A program made the translations under genes and the position numbers. Source: Heliobacterium mobile (GTDB lineage: Bacteria; Bacillota; Desulfitobacteriia; Heliobacteriales; Heliobacteriaceae). From it: a DNA stretch of 64,000 nucleotides. The stretch lies in the NCBI RefSeq assembly GCF_009720735.1, contig NZ_WNKU01000007.1, positions 1 through 64,000 of the forward strand. Reading direction: 5' to 3'. Positions 1 to 8,192 of this stretch are shown one piece after another. Under the pieces are notes generated by a model that was given only the letters and a program-made list of their open reading frames with translations, did no database searches and was not told the DNA's origin. Positions within the stretch are counted from its first letter, which is position 1. The number at the start of each line of letters is the position of its first letter.

Positions 1-96
1 TTATTGATGCCTCCAACATAAGCATTATTCTACTTATACTTTCGACATAATTATGAAAAAACCTTTAAATAACATTTATTACCATGCGATTACTAG

Positions 97-321
97 TTAA
101 CCGAACACGAATGAATCAACGTTATAAGCGGGTAAAGTGTAAATTTTGACGGGCTGAACCATGCCTCGCACAGAGACTTCACCGATTTCTACGAGTTGGA
201 AGTATTGAAGAAGCTTCTGCTGTGACGCTGACTGTGAAGTATCCATAAAGTCATCTTTGTCAACGCGCACTGGTAATTGACCAGTGTGCGTTGCACTTTC
301 TGCCAGGTATTGAAGCTTTAG
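97..321 (-). pseudogene. C-terminal remnant of a class III nucleotide cyclase-like protein
   Basis: This minus-strand frame stays open for about 74 codons and ends with TAA at 97-99, but an in-frame stop lies at 322-324 and no good start or ribosome site precedes it. The encoded tail includes a stretch reading LVEIGEVSVRGMVQPVKIY, which resembles the last beta strands of class III adenylate/guanylate cyclase domains (typically LG.V.LKG...PV.VY). The catalytic core is absent. I infer a decayed 3' end of a cyclase gene. The family assignment rests on this short tail only, and a chance open frame cannot be excluded. Confidence 0.35.
261..293. repeat. 14-bp inverted repeat (hairpin)
   Basis: CAACGCGCACTGGT at 261-274 pairs with ACCAGTGTGCGTTG at 280-293 with a single G-T wobble and a 5-nt spacer. 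It has no T-run on either side, so it is not a standard terminator. It lies inside the cyclase-like remnant. The rest of 1-382 shows nothing else that I can interpret. Confidence 0.6.
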
Positions 322-360
322 TTATACAAAACAGGCCCCTTATCCTTGCAATGGAAAAGA

Positions 361-386
361 AAAAAAGGACCTTTTTGGTCCTTTAG
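361..386 (-). terminator. Rho-independent terminator of the CBS gene
   Basis: On the minus strand AAAGGACC pairs with GGTCCTTT across an AAAAA loop and is followed by a T-rich tail. It starts at the stop codon of the CBS-domain gene. Confidence 0.8.
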
Positions 387-817
387 GAAGAACAAACGGT
401 CTTACCGAAATTTCGAGTCTCCAACATCCCCGCACAATACTCCATAATTTCTCTACGCCGGACGATTCCGATAAAGACCCCGCGATCATCCATTACGGGT
501 ACAAAGTTCTGCTCAACAGCCAAAGAAACCAATTCTTCCATCTGTGCATAGATATGAACAGGCTTGTTGTTCATCCTCCGAGGGACTTCTGTCAGAGACA
601 GGCGGTGCATGTTTTCAAAAGTGAGACCGGGTGTGTTTTTTAATTTCCAGAGCAGGTCTCCCTCAGTCAACGTCCCTACGTATTTTCCTTCACGGTCGAT
701 CAGGGGAACGGCAGTATAACGGTGATATTCCATTTTTTCAATCGCTTGTCGCATCGTCGATGTGATGGGTAGGTGAACTACTTCTTTTTTCGGAATCAAG
801 AAAAAGGCGATATTCAT
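383..817 (-). CDS. CBS-domain pair protein
   Basis: This is a 144-residue protein made almost entirely of two CBS repeats. The first, at about residues 15-65, contains STMRQAIEKMEYHRYTAVPL followed by a GTLTEGDLL strand. The second, at about 75-130, contains NFVPVMDDRGVFIGIVRR. CBS pairs bind adenine nucleotides and usually act as energy or ligand sensors; no effector domain is attached, so the target is unknown. The ATG at 817 follows an AGGA-rich site. A hairpin terminator sits at the stop codon, so the gene is probably monocistronic. Confidence 0.85.
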   Translation of the reverse strand: MNIAFFLIPKKEVVHLPITSTMRQAIEKMEYHRYTAVPLIDREGKYVGTLTEGDLLWKLKNTPGLTFENMHRLSLTEVPRRMNNKPVHIYAQMEELVSLAVEQNFVPVMDDRGVFIGIVRRREIMEYCAGMLETRNFGKTVCSS

Positions 818-1084
818 CCTTTTCTTCCTTTCTCCAGCGGAGATGACCCATAGCAGAGAGCTGTTTTTACGAATTTTAAGATTTTTTTCTCATACTATAA
901 ATCATACAAGACCATCGCTGCTTTTGTAAAACCGTCGATTCTTCCGATTCCATGCGTTTGAGAAAGCGAGGGGGGATTAACTGCGGTATTTTCGCGTCTG
1001 CTTTCTTTTATGTAAAAAAGGAAAACTATTGCTTTTGTCGAACGATTCTAGCAGGAAAATGGAATAGGGGACGGTGGAAGGTAC

Positions 1085-2185
1085 ATGTATGTCCGAAAAG
1101 TATCGGAACAATATAACGTCGGGGAAGAATTGGCTAAAGATGTCTTTACCGTCGATGGGCGCCTGTTGATCCCGAAAGGCACCTTTCTGACAGATGCCAT
1201 ATACAAGCAAATCCTCAAATGGGAAGAGATCGGCATACTAACAGGTCAGAAGCCCAAGACTGTTGAATCCCTAACCGACCAATTCGAGGCATTGAAACGA
1301 GTAAATCAGGAACAGGTGCTCTTTGAACAGTCTATTGAAACCGTTCGCGATGTCTTTATCGATATGCGTGAGGGTCATGGTTTTAACGAAGAAGCGATTC
1401 GGAGTACGGCATCGAATATGGTCTCGGCGATCGCCAAGGATGAGAAAATCGGACTTCGCTTGTCTCGTTTGTGGGAATCAGACGATTACACCTTACACCA
1501 TTCTGTCGATGTATGCCTGTTAAGCACGATGATCGGAATGAATCTCGGACTCTCCGGTGACGAAATACAGAGTCTTGCTGCAGGAGCTATCCTACATGAC
1601 ATCGGTAAAATTAATATCCCCGATGCCATTTTGAACAAGAGAGGCAAACTCACTGATGAAGAGTTCCAGATCATCAAGTCCCACCCGGAAGCAGGGCTGA
1701 AAATATTTCAAGATGGTGGAATCCCTTTGCCCGAGGAACAGAAGTCCTGTATTTTGCAGCATCAGGAATGGTGTAACGGTCAGGGATATCCCCATAAGTT
1801 AAAATATGCTCAAATTCACCTTTTTGCCCGTATCGTCGCTGTAGCCGATGTCTACTCGGCCTTGACGACCAACCGGGCTTACCGGTCCCGCATGGATCAC
1901 ATCCACGCTGTAGACATACTGAATAAAGACGCTGCCGGTCATCTCGACAAACATATCGTTTCTACTTTCATGAACCGTCTGCGCGATCTCATGTTAAACA
2001 CCCGTGTGCGATTGTCTACGGGGGACGAGGGTTATGTGGTTCAGTTTTATCAAGAGTCCCCGCTGCAACCGACCGTATTGGTCACCGATACCCTTCATGG
2101 AGAAAAGCTTATCAGCCCCTACCTGGTACATTTAAAGGAAAAAACTTACATCTTTATCGAGCAAGTTTTATACGGCAAAATCTAA
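1085..2185 (+). CDS. HD-GYP domain protein (putative c-di-GMP phosphodiesterase)
   Basis: This is a 366-residue protein. Residues 1-55 form the small beta-rich N-terminal module often found before HD-GYP domains (KDVFTVDGRLLIPKGTFLT). The HD-GYP domain spans about 125-300, with the HD pair at 171-172 (HDIGK), a histidine at 200 and the motif HQEWCNGQGYP at 226-236. The family signature is normally HHE..D/NG.GYP; here the second histidine is Gln227 and the GYP is intact. HD-GYP proteins hydrolyse c-di-GMP to pGpG or GMP, and that activity is inferred. There is no membrane segment or receiver domain. A close relative lies at 17738-18778. Confidence 0.88.
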   Translation: MYVRKVSEQYNVGEELAKDVFTVDGRLLIPKGTFLTDAIYKQILKWEEIGILTGQKPKTVESLTDQFEALKRVNQEQVLFEQSIETVRDVFIDMREGHGFNEEAIRSTASNMVSAIAKDEKIGLRLSRLWESDDYTLHHSVDVCLLSTMIGMNLGLSGDEIQSLAAGAILHDIGKINIPDAILNKRGKLTDEEFQIIKSHPEAGLKIFQDGGIPLPEEQKSCILQHQEWCNGQGYPHKLKYAQIHLFARIVAVADVYSALTTNRAYRSRMDHIHAVDILNKDAAGHLDKHIVSTFMNRLRDLMLNTRVRLSTGDEGYVVQFYQESPLQPTVLVTDTLHGEKLISPYLVHLKEKTYIFIEQVLYGKI

Positions 2186-2240
2186 AAGATAATGTTATAA
2201 TTAGAGCATTATGCGATAAATATTTCTAATCCAGGGGGCG

Positions 2241-2993
2241 ATGACGCTGATTCGTTTCGACAAAGTGAACAAGTGGTTCGGAAAGTTGCACGTTCTCCGC
2301 GATATCCATCTACAAATCCGCGAAGGGGAAGTCGTCGTTGTCATCGGCCCCAGTGGCTCGGGAAAGAGTACCCTGTTGCGCTGTATCAACCGGCTGGAAG
2401 CCATCAGTGAAGGTCAACTGACGGTCGATGGCTTCCGGCTTGATGATCCAAAAACGAACATAAATCTGTTGCGACAGGAAATCGGAATGGTTTTTCAGCA
2501 TTTTAACCTCTATCCCCATAAGACAGTGCTGGAGAACATCACGTTGGCTCCTATCAAGGTCCGGAAAATTGCCAAAGAAGAAGCCGAGAAGACGGCCACT
2601 TTCTTTTTAGAAAAGGTGGGAATTCCGGAAAAGGCCCAAGCCTATCCGTCCCAATTGTCTGGTGGTCAACAGCAGCGGGTGGCAATCGCCCGGGGGTTGG
2701 CGATGAAGCCGAAGATCATGCTCTTTGACGAGCCTACATCGGCCCTAGATCCGGAGATGATCAATGAGGTGCTTGATGTCATGAAGGCCTTGGCCAAAGA
2801 GGGGATGACCATGGTCGTCGTGACGCATGAAATGGGTTTTGCTCGGGAAGTGGCGGACCGGGTCATCTTCATGGATAACGGCATGATCGTGGAAGAAGGA
2901 ACACCGGAGCATTTCTTCACAAACCCGCGGGAAGAGCGGGCAAAGCTCTTTTTGAGCAAGATTCTTACGGGAGGACGAGCCTCAAAGCGGTAG
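2241..2993 (+). CDS. glnQ: Polar amino-acid ABC transporter, ATP-binding protein (GlnQ type)
   Basis: This 250-residue ABC ATPase has Walker [10 protein letters not shown] at 36-44, a Q-loop in [12 protein letters not shown], the signature LSGGQQQR and Walker [13 protein letters not shown] followed by the H-loop VVTHEMGF. Its length and motif sequence are those of the GlnQ/HisP polar amino-acid group. It is followed by a binding protein and two permeases on the same strand, so it forms a complete uptake system; glutamine or a related amino acid is the likely substrate but cannot be fixed from sequence. The ATG follows AGGGGG at unusually short spacing. Confidence 0.93.
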   Translation: MTLIRFDKVNKWFGKLHVLRDIHLQIREGEVVVVIGPSGSGKSTLLRCINRLEAISEGQLTVDGFRLDDPKTNINLLRQEIGMVFQHFNLYPHKTVLENITLAPIKVRKIAKEEAEKTATFFLEKVGIPEKAQAYPSQLSGGQQQRVAIARGLAMKPKIMLFDEPTSALDPEMINEVLDVMKALAKEGMTMVVVTHEMGFAREVADRVIFMDNGMIVEEGTPEHFFTNPREERAKLFLSKILTGGRASKR

Positions 2994-3058
2994 TATTCAG
3001 TGCGCTTTTTTTTGGCCGCTGAATGTGATAAAAAACATATTCTTAAGGGGGAGAGTAC

Positions 3059-3886
3059 ATGCTCAAAAAGTGGGCCAAGCGGGTCGCTCTTGTCTGTTCC
3101 ATCGTGCTCATGGGGACTATCGCAACAGGGTGTGGATCGTCATCGAGCGCCCCAACCTCATCGGGTCAGTCGGGGGACTACCTGCAGACCATTAAAAACC
3201 GGGGATACCTCATCGCGGGTGTCAAGAACGACGTACCCCTTTTCGGGCAACTGAAGCCCGGTGCCCAAGAAGCGGAAGGCTTTGAAGTGGACGTCATGAA
3301 GGAATTAGCGAAAAAGATCTTCGGCGATGCCAGCAAGGTGAAACTGGAAAAAGTCGAGTCAAAAACACGCATTCCTATGTTGCAAAACGGCCAAATCGAC
3401 ATTGTCGCCGGCACCACGACGATCACCGAGGAGCGGAAAAAGCAGGTTGATTTTTCCGATGTCTACTTCCTCGCAGGGCAGTCTCTGCTGGTGAAAAAAG
3501 GCAGTCCGGTTAAAAGTATAAATGATCTTAAAGGGAAAAAGGTATCTACGGCGCAAGGATCGACGAGCGCGAAGAACATACGGGAAAAAGCACCTGGTGC
3601 AGAAGTGTTGGAATTCCCCACATATACGGAAGCCTTTTTGGCGGTCAAGCAAGGCCGGGCTGATGCCATGACGACGGATAACTCTATTTTGCTTGGTTTT
3701 CTCCAAGAAGATACCAACTATGAGTTGGTCGGTGGGTTGTTTACAGAAGAACCCTATGGGTTCGGTATGCAAAAAGGTCATCCAGAGTGGGTTCAATATG
3801 TCAACGATTTTATCAAGGAACTAAAAGCCAACGGGAAATATGCTGAGCTCTATAAGAAATGGTTTAAGCAAGATCCGCCCAAGTAG
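3059..3886 (+). CDS. glnH: Amino-acid ABC transporter substrate-binding lipoprotein
   Basis: This 275-residue family 3 solute-binding protein begins with a lysine-rich signal peptide and a lipobox-like IATGC at about residues 21-25, so it should be a membrane-anchored lipoprotein. The mature protein carries the family patterns RGYLIAGVKNDVPLFG, FEVDVMKELAK, GTTTITEERKKQVDFS and KVSTAQGSTSAKNI. It delivers a polar amino acid to the permeases downstream. The start follows AAGGGGGAGA. A hairpin terminator immediately after the stop should lower expression of the permease genes relative to the binding protein. Confidence 0.92.
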   Translation: MLKKWAKRVALVCSIVLMGTIATGCGSSSSAPTSSGQSGDYLQTIKNRGYLIAGVKNDVPLFGQLKPGAQEAEGFEVDVMKELAKKIFGDASKVKLEKVESKTRIPMLQNGQIDIVAGTTTITEERKKQVDFSDVYFLAGQSLLVKKGSPVKSINDLKGKKVSTAQGSTSAKNIREKAPGAEVLEFPTYTEAFLAVKQGRADAMTTDNSILLGFLQEDTNYELVGGLFTEEPYGFGMQKGHPEWVQYVNDFIKELKANGKYAELYKKWFKQDPPK

Positions 3887-3904
3887 GGAACAAATGAGTC
3901 TGCC

Positions 3905-3936
3905 GGGGAGTGGAGAAGGCTTCACTCCCCTTTTTT
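3905..3936 (+). terminator. Intraoperon terminator between binding protein and permease
   Basis: GGGGAGTG pairs with CACTCCCC and is followed by six T residues. It sits in the 68-bp gap between the binding-protein stop and the first permease start, as expected for an attenuating terminator that raises binding protein over membrane subunits. Confidence 0.85.
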
Positions 3937-3954
3937 ATAGAAAGGAGGTCCGGC

Positions 3955-4608
3955 ATGGGAAACTGGAATGATGTGCTGAGCTATTCGGGAAAGTATCTAT
4001 CCGGTTTAGGAATTACCTTGGAAGTTTCCCTGTATGCGCTGCTGTTGTCCCTGGCGATCGGCGTCGTCATCGCTATATTTCGGGTTACTTCCTCTAAGCT
4101 GCTCAATGCTTTTGGGGCGGCCTATGTAGAGTTCTTTCAAAACACGCCATTGATTATTCAAGTTTTCTTCTTTTATTACGGTTCTCCGGCTATGGGCTTG
4201 AACATCTCCGGCTTAGCCTGTGGTACGTTAGGTCTGGCCGTGTACACTGGCGCCTATATGGGTGAAGTGTTCCGCGCCGGAATCCAGGCGGTGCCAAAGG
4301 GACAGATGGAAGCGGCTCGGTCATCGGGGATGAACTACCTGCAGGCGATGGGCTATGTCATCCTGCCGCAAGCCGTGAAAATCATTTTGCCGCCCTTGAC
4401 CAACCAGATGGTGAATATGGTCAAGAACTCAGCCATTTTAAGCACGATCGCTGTGACCGACTTGATGTATCAAACGTATTTAATTTCCTCGGATACGTTC
4501 ATCGTCTTTGAGGTGTTTATTTTCGCCGCTTTGCTGTACTTAACGATTACCGTACCGCTTAGCACCTTCGCTAACCTACTGGAACGGCGGTTGCAGCGAA
4601 GTTCCTAA
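3955..4608 (+). CDS. glnP: Amino-acid ABC transporter permease 1
   Basis: This is a 217-residue membrane protein of the HisM/GlnP permease family. It has several hydrophobic helices, the family patterns YVEFFQNTPLIIQVFF near residue 65 and the EAA loop EAARSSGMNYLQAMGYVILPQ, which contacts the ATPase. The ATG at 3955 is chosen because AAAGGAGGT lies 5 bases upstream; a longer GTG-started frame from 3910 would begin inside the preceding terminator hairpin. It probably forms a heterodimer with the next gene product. Confidence 0.92.
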   Translation: MGNWNDVLSYSGKYLSGLGITLEVSLYALLLSLAIGVVIAIFRVTSSKLLNAFGAAYVEFFQNTPLIIQVFFFYYGSPAMGLNISGLACGTLGLAVYTGAYMGEVFRAGIQAVPKGQMEAARSSGMNYLQAMGYVILPQAVKIILPPLTNQMVNMVKNSAILSTIAVTDLMYQTYLISSDTFIVFEVFIFAALLYLTITVPLSTFANLLERRLQRSS

Positions 4609-4623
4609 GAGAGGAGGGGACCT

Positions 4624-5286
4624 ATGGAAGCGTCTAAATGGATGATCTTATTCGAGCCGAAGAATCTAAAATTCCTGATGCAAGGGCTGCAATGGACGAT
4701 AGAACTGGCCCTTGTCAGTATCGCCATGAGCCTCTTCTTCGGGATGGTGATCTGTGCATTGCGCATTTCCCAATTCCGGTTCTTGCGGTATCCGGCATTT
4801 TTGTACATTGAGTCCTTGCGCAATCTCCCGTTGATTTTGCTGATCTTTTTCACTTATTTCGCGCTGCCAGTCATCGGGGTCAACCTATCGAAGTTTTGGG
4901 CGGCTGTCGTTGCCTTCACTATCTTTACATCGGCCTTAGTGGCGGAAATCATTCGCGGCGGGATTCAATCGATCCCCAAGGGACAGTGGGAAGCTGCTCG
5001 CTCTCAAGGATTTACGTACCTGCAGACGATGGTCTTCATCATCATGCCGCAGGCGCTGCGAAAGATGATTCCCCCGCTCTTGAGCCAGTTCATCACCTTG
5101 ACGAAAGATACCTCTTATGCGACGATTATCGGGCTCCAGGAACTGACGGGTCAGGCGTCACTGACCTTTATTGAGTACAACAATCCGATTCAGACTCTCC
5201 TCTTGGTCGCTTGCATCTACTTTATCATCAACTTTGCCATGTCCCGTTTGGGCCGTTTGGTAGAACAACGTATGGCAATGGGATAA
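4624..5286 (+). CDS. Amino-acid ABC transporter permease 2
   Basis: This 220-residue paralogue of the preceding permease lies 15 bp downstream with its own GAGAGGAGGGG site. It shows the conserved YIESLRNLPLILLIFF segment and the EAA loop EAARSQGFTYLQTMVFIIMPQ. Two different permease subunits encoded in tandem are typical of glutamate/glutamine-type uptake systems. A terminator follows at 5322-5361. Confidence 0.92.
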   Translation: MEASKWMILFEPKNLKFLMQGLQWTIELALVSIAMSLFFGMVICALRISQFRFLRYPAFLYIESLRNLPLILLIFFTYFALPVIGVNLSKFWAAVVAFTIFTSALVAEIIRGGIQSIPKGQWEAARSQGFTYLQTMVFIIMPQALRKMIPPLLSQFITLTKDTSYATIIGLQELTGQASLTFIEYNNPIQTLLLVACIYFIINFAMSRLGRLVEQRMAMG

Positions 5287-5321
5287 AGAGGTTAGCCATC
5301 ATGATTAGGATGAGCCCTCGG

Positions 5322-5361
5322 CCCTCTGTCGGAATGAATTTTACCTTCGGCAGAGGGTTTT
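5322..5361 (+). terminator. Terminator of the amino-acid ABC operon
   Basis: CCCTCTGTCGGAA pairs with TTCGGCAGAGGG (one wobble, one bulge) and is followed by TTTTCGCTTT. Confidence 0.8.
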
Positions 5362-5438
5362 CGCTTTCCCTTGACTGGTTGGATAGCCTCACAGGATTTG
5401 ATAAAATAGAGCATAACTTTTACCGGGAGTGAGTCAGA

Positions 5439-6167
5439 TTGAACCACCCACCGAAGATCATCGCCGTGATGAGCGGCAAAGGCGGCGTCGGCACGTCGAC
5501 CATCACGGCGCTCTTAGGGGCCGGTTTGACGAAAGCGGGACTGCAGACGGGGGTTTTAGATGCCGATGCGGTCGGACCAGTGATTCCGATGATGTTTGGA
5601 ATGACCCAGGTGATGGAGCGGCGAGGAAGAAAGCTGCATCCCTCCGTAAGCCGTGATGGTCTCCAAATCGTTTCAGCGGGACTATTACCGGAGAAGCCTG
5701 TCGACCTTTCAGCGGACGCACCGGACAAGGTCATTCAAGCCGTAATACCTCATGTGCAGTGGGCTCCTTTGAATGTCTTGCTTATCGATATGCCCGCCGG
5801 TTTTAATGATGTTCACCGATTTCTATTCGACGAACTGCCGGTGGCAGGCGTCGTCGTGGTGACATCTCAACGAGAATTAGACCGCTTGGCGGTTCGCAAC
5901 GTCATGTCCATTTTGGCGAGACGAGCTGTGCCCATCTTGGGTGTCGTCGAAAATGGGGGAGAGACCGAGTGTCCTTCCTGCAGTTCCCTGATTTGCCTTG
6001 GTGATCAAGAGGAATTATTAGCAGAAGACTCCGAAGTGGTGGGATGTTTTCCCTGGACGAAAAAGCTGGCAGAGTTCGCTCGAGAAGGCCGTATCGAAGA
6101 TTACAATCACCCGCTGGTCTTTCAGATGGCAGTAAGTGTATGGGAAAATGCGAACAAAAAGGATTGA
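5439..6167 (+). CDS. Mrp/MinD-family P-loop ATPase
   Basis: This is a 242-residue deviant Walker A ATPase with GKGGVGTST at 13-21 and a switch strand LLIDMPAGFND. It also has a CPSC pair near residue 179 plus a further cysteine, as in Mrp/NBP35 iron-sulfur scaffold ATPases. The start is TTG at 5439 after GGGAGTGAG. Mrp proteins carry or transfer Fe-S clusters, and that role is inferred here. It is shorter than typical Mrp (about 280 or more residues) and lacks the N-terminal DUF59 domain. Its last codons overlap the -35 box of a separate RNA transcription unit. Confidence 0.8.
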   Translation: MNHPPKIIAVMSGKGGVGTSTITALLGAGLTKAGLQTGVLDADAVGPVIPMMFGMTQVMERRGRKLHPSVSRDGLQIVSAGLLPEKPVDLSADAPDKVIQAVIPHVQWAPLNVLLIDMPAGFNDVHRFLFDELPVAGVVVVTSQRELDRLAVRNVMSILARRAVPILGVVENGGETECPSCSSLICLGDQEELLAEDSEVVGCFPWTKKLAEFAREGRIEDYNHPLVFQMAVSVWENANKKD

Positions 6168-6192
6168 CAAAATCGGAAGTACGGCGTAAGAT
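6164..6192 (+). promoter_or_regulatory. Promoter for the 6.2-kb structured RNA
   Basis: TTGACA at 6164-6169 and TAAGAT at 6187-6192 are separated by exactly 17 bp. The -35 box overlaps the stop codon of the Mrp-like gene. The predicted start, near 6199, falls a few bases before a long stem. Confidence 0.65.
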
Positions 6193-6198
6193 GTAATC

Positions 6199-6350
6199 AA
6201 GAGGAACGGCCATAGCGGCTGCGACCTCTCTCCGATGCAGGTGGGAGAGGCGAAAAGGGACGGCGGATCGAAATGGCTGCTCCTTATTGTAGCCCGGCCT
6301 GCCTGGCCGGCGGAAAGGGATCTGCAAAAAATGCAGATCTCTTTCCATTT
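6199..6350 (+). ncRNA. Unidentified structured RNA, ~150 nt, own promoter and terminator
   Basis: No open frame fits this interval. A closing stem pairs GGAACGGCCAT (6203-6213) with ATGGCTGCTCC (6273-6283), 10 of 11 positions paired. Inside it lies hairpin CCTCTCTC (6225-6232) with GGGAGAGG (6243-6250), flanked by purine-rich unpaired segments. A third hairpin pairs CCGGCC (6294-6299) with GGCCGG (6305-6310). The unit ends in a strong terminator. I compared it by eye with S-box, T-box, TPP, lysine, glycine, FMN, c-di-GMP-I, Moco, 6S, SRP and RNase P RNA signatures and found none. It could be a trans-acting small RNA or a riboswitch whose downstream gene (6582) lies beyond the terminator. Confidence 0.6.
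6312..6350 (+). terminator. Terminator of the structured RNA
   Basis: GGAAAGGGATCTGCA at 6312-6326 pairs with TGCAGATCTCTTTCC at 6332-6346 around an A-rich loop, followed by ATTTT. The rest of the gap to 6581 is AT-rich and contains a TTGACA at about 6473, which may belong to the promoter of the next gene; I see no further structure there. Confidence 0.8.
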
Positions 6351-6581
6351 TAAAATGCAAAGACATATATAATGGTCTAATCAGTTCAACATATATCTCG
6401 ACCTTTACAATCTATCCGTAGTCATCCTTTTTTACTAACAGTAATTATTGTTTTCAGAAAAAAGGAATTTTGACAAAAAGAAAGAATAAAATACTCAGTT
6501 CGATTTGGCTGAATCTGGTATATATGATTAGTGTGAGTATGTTCAAGGAAAGAAACAAGGCCTTAAGGGAGGTGACCGGGG

Positions 6582-7487
6582 ATGGCAAGAATACTTATCG
6601 TGAATGACTCGGCGTTGGAAGCTCGTATCTTAATGGATGAACTGTCTCGCAGCGGTTTTCAGGTGGAAAATGCCCGGGATGGTGAAATGGCTCTCGCGAT
6701 GATCGACAGCTTTCAGCCCGACGTGATTATCGCCGACATCGTGTTACCCCGGTTGAATGGTTGGGATTTGGCCCGACGCCTCAAGGAAAATGTCGACACG
6801 AGTGATGTGCCGATTATTTTTGCTTCTTCCAGTGAAAATAAAAGCGACCGCTTCGAAAGTCTCAAAGCAGGCGGTTCCGATTATATTACGAAACCGATTG
6901 ACTATGAAGAACTATTGCTTCGCATTGAAGTCGCCCTCCGGCATAAGATTTCGATTGATAGTTTAAAGCGTCGAGAAGGGATTTTGCGGGCCGGTTCCGT
7001 ACGGGATACTCTCACCGGGTTGTATAACCGCCGTTACTTTGATCAAAAATTGACGGAAGAATTGGCTCGGGTTGACCGCTTTGGCAGCATGCTCGCCTTA
7101 ATGATGATCGACATCGATCATTTTAAGCACATCAACGACACATATGGGCACCTGGTAGGGGACAAGATTTTGATTAACCTAGCCGGGCGGTTGAATCAAA
7201 GGGTGAGAGCGACCGATACGATTTGCCGTTTTGGAGGGGAAGAGTTCGCCCTTGTCGCAGCCGAAACAGATCTGAAAGGGGCTTTTGTGCTCGCCGAGAA
7301 GATCCGGGAGATCGTGAGCGCTGAAGCTTATGTGATTTCTGATGAACTGACGATCAATGTGACGGCGAGTTTTGGCATCACAGAATGTCGAAAGCATAAT
7401 GAAACCGTACAAAGTCTCATCGACCGGGCTGATAAAGCCCTCTACCAGGCGAAGCGGAATGGCCGTAACCGGGTTGAATGGCAGTGA
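6582..7487 (+). CDS. PleD-like response regulator diguanylate cyclase
   Basis: This 301-residue protein has a receiver domain (1-120) with the acidic site N8-D9, phosphoacceptor D52 in IIADIVLP and lysine in TKPID at about 104. A GGDEF domain (135-300) carries the active-site GGEEF at 218-222. An RATD motif at 209-212, exactly five residues before GGEEF, is a canonical RxxD product-inhibition site. It should synthesise c-di-GMP on phosphorylation and be feedback inhibited. No cognate kinase is adjacent. The ATG follows AAGGGAGGTGA. It counterbalances the two HD-GYP proteins in the window. Confidence 0.93.
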   Translation: MARILIVNDSALEARILMDELSRSGFQVENARDGEMALAMIDSFQPDVIIADIVLPRLNGWDLARRLKENVDTSDVPIIFASSSENKSDRFESLKAGGSDYITKPIDYEELLLRIEVALRHKISIDSLKRREGILRAGSVRDTLTGLYNRRYFDQKLTEELARVDRFGSMLALMMIDIDHFKHINDTYGHLVGDKILINLAGRLNQRVRATDTICRFGGEEFALVAAETDLKGAFVLAEKIREIVSAEAYVISDELTINVTASFGITECRKHNETVQSLIDRADKALYQAKRNGRNRVEWQ

Positions 7488-7620
7488 GGGTAAGGGAGTC
7501 TCTCCGATGGGCATAGTCTTTCCTTTGTCGGGGATAGCTACAGTGATAAGGGCTTTGCGCCGTTTCATCGGCAAAAGGTAAGTTGCGTAGCCCAATTCCC
7601 GTATAAAAGAGGTGGCCCGA

Positions 7621-7974
7621 ATGAAGGCTGAAACATTTTCCCACCCAGAGGTTCCAAGGGAGGTTCAGAATCATCCCTTACTTCAAAAGGTGCTTCCGTT
7701 AGTCAACAGTGGGAACCTAGCCGAATACTTGGCTGGTTGGACAAGGATCTACTATTTGCGGCACCATCCTTTTGTTAGTTCTGTCGACCAGATCACACCG
7801 AGTGATATGATAGGTATTTTTCAGGAGACCTGCCGGGATTACCTAGAAGAGGCGATAGAACGTTTCCCGGCTCAGGACTGCCGATTCAGTTTAAGGGAAC
7901 TGATCGATGAAACCATCTCTCGGGGGATTCGATATTACGGAGAAGTCGGGAGCAGTGATCGCACTCTTCATTAG
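7621..7974 (+). CDS. Hypothetical protein, 117 aa
   Basis: I do not recognise this soluble 117-residue protein. It is predicted mostly helical and has no transmembrane segment or metal motif. The ATG at 7621 is preferred over GTG 7612 because AGAGGTGG lies 6 bases before it. It follows the diguanylate cyclase by 133 bp on the same strand and is closed by two consecutive hairpin terminators. It could be co-transcribed with the cyclase; no function is assigned. Confidence 0.6.
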   Translation: MKAETFSHPEVPREVQNHPLLQKVLPLVNSGNLAEYLAGWTRIYYLRHHPFVSSVDQITPSDMIGIFQETCRDYLEEAIERFPAQDCRFSLRELIDETISRGIRYYGEVGSSDRTLH

Positions 7975-7989
7975 CTCCTTTGACCGCCA

Positions 7990-8013
7990 GGATATCGGAG
8001 AGATATCCTTTTT
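7990..8013 (+). terminator. Rho-independent terminator
   Basis: GGATATC pairs with GATATCC and is followed by five T residues, 16 bp after the stop of the 117-aa gene. Confidence 0.8.
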
Positions 8014-8021
8014 AAAATGAG

Positions 8022-8064
8022 GAAAAAGCCGGTTTGTTCAAGCAGTGAACAGGCCGGCTTTTTC
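8022..8064. terminator. Second, bidirectional hairpin terminator
   Basis: AAAAAGCCGG pairs with CCGGCTTTTT across a 21-nt loop, and T-runs are present in both directions. It insulates spoVR from the upstream genes. Confidence 0.7.
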
Positions 8065-8134
8065 TTGTTAAACATCCGTTAGTATATACGGCTGAGTGAC
8101 CGGTGTGCCCTTAAACTTTTCTTTAGAAGCAAGC

Positions 8135-8188
8135 AGGCCTCCCATGTGCATAGACATATAAAAGACACGATAGGGAAGAAGGAGGCCT
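8135..8188 (+). promoter_or_regulatory. Possible RBS-sequestering stem before spoVR
   Basis: AGGCCTCC at 8135-8142 is perfectly complementary to GGAGGCCT at 8181-8188, which contains the spoVR ribosome site. In RNA the stem would mask translation initiation. Eight base pairs with a 38-nt loop is modest, so this is a suggestion. Confidence 0.35.
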
Positions 8189-8192
8189 CAAA

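Noticed and set aside
3910-3954. Upstream GTG start for the first permease
   Set aside because: It falls within the stem of an intrinsic terminator; ATG 3955 has an ideal ribosome site.
5902-6366. 154-codon minus-strand frame over the Mrp-like gene end and the structured RNA
   Set aside because: It crosses a terminator and a promoter on the other strand, lacks a ribosome site and has no recognisable product.
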